Shown here: in pieces, positions 5,874 through 7,361 of the stretch
Numbering within the stretch: the stretch's first letter is position 1
Layout: each line of letters begins with the position of its first letter
DNA from: JAQBXX01 sp963925015
GTDB taxonomy: Bacteria > Pseudomonadota > Gammaproteobacteria > SURF-13
Direction: 5' to 3'
DNA: 7,361 nt
Assembly: GCA_963925015.1 (NCBI GenBank)
Contig: CAWUTX010000076.1
Coordinates: 1 to 7,361 of the forward strand
Program-made: the position numbers and the translations under genes
Notes under the pieces: generated by a model
Database searches by the model: none
What the model was told of the DNA's origin: nothing
The model's input: the letters and a program-made list of their open reading frames with translations, nothing else

Positions 5874-6572
5874 ATGACGCTCGACGACAAAATCGCACAG
5901 GCCGCGAGTCTGCTCAAGACCATCGCGTCAGACTACGCGCCCGCGACCTTCGCCAGCAGTCTGGGCGCGGAAGACATGGTGCTGACCGATCTCATCTGCA
6001 AGCACGCGCCGGACATCAGCCTGTTCACGCTCGACACCGGGCGCCTGCCGGAAGAGACCTACCAACTGATGCAGCGCGTGCGCGAGCGCTACGGCCTGCC
6101 GCTGCGCGTCTATTTTCCGCAGCAGGTAGCGGTGGAGGAATTTGTCAGCAGTCACGGCCCCAATGCATTTTACGAAAGCATAGCGCTGCGCAAGAATTGC
6201 TGCCACATCCGCAAGATCGAGCCGCTGCGACGCGCACTCGCGGGCCACAAGGCGTGGGTCACCGGTCTGCGCCGCGCGCAATCGGCCACGCGTCAGGATG
6301 CACAGTTGCAGGAATTCGACGCCGACCACCAGATGCAGAAATTCAGTCCGCTGATCGAATGGGCTGAGCAGGAGGTGTGGGGCTATATTCGCCGCTTCGA
6401 CGTGCCGTATAATACGCTGCACGACAAGGGCTATCCCAGCATCGGCTGCGCGCCCTGCACGCGCGCCATCACCGCAGGCGAAGACGTCCGCGCCGGGCGC
6501 TGGTGGTGGGAACATGAAGACCTCAAGGAATGCGGTCTGCACCCGAAAAACCCCGCAGGAAACACACACTGA
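5874..6572 (+). CDS. cysH: APS reductase, iron-sulfur type (CysH), 232 aa
   Basis: This is an adenylyl-sulfate reductase, which turns APS into sulfite and AMP using thioredoxin or glutaredoxin-type electrons. The nucleotide-binding part has SSLGAEDMVLTD (28-39) and TLDTGRLPEET (52-62). GLRRAQSATR lies at 131-140. The paired cysteines Cys109-Cys110 (KNCCHIRK) and Cys192-Cys195 (GCAPC) form the [4Fe-4S] site that marks APS-using enzymes and is missing from enteric PAPS reductases. The nucleophilic cysteine is Cys220 in KECGLH near the C-terminus. ATG 5874 was chosen because it gives a normal N-terminus four bases after the cysI stop. A GTG at 5829 would add 15 atypical residues and overlap cysI. 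No good Shine-Dalgarno is visible, so translational coupling to cysI is likely. APS specificity is inferred from the cysteine pairs; some enzymes of this type also accept PAPS. Confidence 0.95.
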   Translation: MTLDDKIAQAASLLKTIASDYAPATFASSLGAEDMVLTDLICKHAPDISLFTLDTGRLPEETYQLMQRVRERYGLPLRVYFPQQVAVEEFVSSHGPNAFYESIALRKNCCHIRKIEPLRRALAGHKAWVTGLRRAQSATRQDAQLQEFDADHQMQKFSPLIEWAEQEVWGYIRRFDVPYNTLHDKGYPSIGCAPCTRAITAGEDVRAGRWWWEHEDLKECGLHPKNPAGNTH

Positions 6573-7361
6573 TGTCACTACCACTCGCTGAGCGCGCGAC
6601 GCGCGCAGGGCAGGATATGCCCGCACCTTTAAGCCACCTCGACGTACTGGAGAGCGAAGCGATCCACATCATGCGCGAAGTGGCGGCGGAGTGTAAAAAT
6701 CCGGCGTTGCTGTTCTCCGGCGGCAAAGACTCCATCGTCATGCTGCGCCTGGCGGAAAAGGCGTTCCGCCCCGGGCGCTTCCCGTTCCCGCTCATGCACA
6801 TCGACACCGAGCACAACTTTCCGGAAGTGATAGCATTCCGCGATCAGCGCGCCGCCGAACTCGGCGAGCGGCTCATCGTCCGCTCAGTGCAGAATTCCAT
6901 CGACCGCGGCCGCATCAAGCTCAGGCACGAAAATGAAAGCCGCAACGTAATGCAAACCGTGACGTTGCTCGACGCCATTCAGGAGTTCGGCTTCGATGCC
7001 TGTTTCGGCGGCGCACGCCGTGACGAGGAAAAGGCGCGCGCGAAAGAGCGTATCTTTTCCTTCCGTGACGAGTTCGGTCAGTGGGATCCGAAAAACCAGC
7101 GCCCCGAGCTGTGGGATGTGTACAACACGCGCGTGCATGCGGGTGAACACATGCGCGTGTTCCCCTTGAGCAACTGGACCGAGATGGACATCTGGCAGTA
7201 CATCGCGCGCGAAAAACTCGAAGTGCCGTCGATCTACTACGCGCACCGGCGCGACGTGGTGTGGCGCGGCGGCTGGCTGCCGGTATCGCACCTGGTGCAG
7301 CCCAAAGAAGGCGAGGAAGTAAAAAATATCATGGTGCGCTTCCGCACCGTGGGCGACATGA
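6572..7361 (+). CDS. cysD: Sulfate adenylyltransferase small subunit (CysD), 3' end cut by window
   Basis: This is the catalytic ATP-sulfurylase subunit that, with the GTPase CysN, makes APS from sulfate and ATP. The frame stays open for 263 codons to the window edge; enteric CysD is about 302 aa, so roughly 40 residues are missing. The PP-loop is SGGKDS (49-54). Other family blocks are HIDTEHNFPE (76-85), GGARRDEEKARAKERIFSF (146-164), WDPKNQRPELWDVYN (171-185) and FPLSNWTEMDIWQYI (197-211). The ATG at 6572 overlaps the cysH TGA by one base, and AGGAA (6557-6561) lies ten bases upstream. An ATG at 6617 (MPAPLSHLDVLESEAIHI) matches the enteric N-terminus better and has AGGG at 6607-6610. I prefer 6572 for the overlap, but the start is uncertain. 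A cysN gene is expected just downstream, outside the window. Confidence 0.93.
   Translation, partial: MSLPLAERATRAGQDMPAPLSHLDVLESEAIHIMREVAAECKNPALLFSGGKDSIVMLRLAEKAFRPGRFPFPLMHIDTEHNFPEVIAFRDQRAAELGERLIVRSVQNSIDRGRIKLRHENESRNVMQTVTLLDAIQEFGFDACFGGARRDEEKARAKERIFSFRDEFGQWDPKNQRPELWDVYNTRVHAGEHMRVFPLSNWTEMDIWQYIAREKLEVPSIYYAHRRDVVWRGGWLPVSHLVQPKEGEEVKNIMVRFRTVGDM

Overview
The window reads as chromosome of a proteobacterium, most likely a gammaproteobacterium. Coding GC is high, and topA lies next to a CysB-type LysR regulator, an adjacency also seen in Escherichia coli. The assimilatory sulfate-reduction genes follow a non-enteric plan: an APS-type CysH with iron-sulfur cysteines, and a one-chain sulfite reductase with no flavoprotein subunit beside it. 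The species cannot be named from this sequence. No RNA genes, CRISPR arrays, insertion sequences or phage genes are visible.

Layout. Positions 8-2299 (+) carry a complete topA (DNA topoisomerase I) with four C-terminal zinc ribbons. A perfect 12-bp GC-rich hairpin (2307-2333) separates it from the convergent cysB (2335-3249, -). From 3250 to 3487 there is an AT-rich divergent control region. It holds a perfect -10 for cysB, an extended -10 for the rightward operon, a 12-bp palindrome placed to serve both, and a second inverted repeat around the cysB -10. Just before the rightward operon is a 23-codon frame (3391-3462). Its first 17 residues look like the start of a TauE/SafE-type anion permease and its end looks like such a protein's C-terminus, so it is probably an internal-deletion remnant.

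The rightward operon is tightly packed: a sulfite reductase fused to a helical region and a TusA-like sulfur-carrier domain (3488-5869), then cysH after a 4-nt gap (5874-6572), then cysD overlapping cysH by one base (6572 to the window end, cut off). Together they describe sulfate to APS (CysD with a CysN expected downstream), APS to sulfite (CysH, normally thioredoxin-dependent) and sulfite to sulfide (CysI-like siroheme enzyme), controlled by the divergent CysB.

The most unusual element is the 793-residue sulfite reductase. Both pseudo-symmetric halves keep a full C-X5-C...C-X3-C siroheme/[4Fe-4S] motif, where the CysI proteins I recall keep only the C-terminal one. The same chain ends in a TusA-like domain with a Cys-Pro motif, suggesting a sulfur carrier tethered to the reductase.
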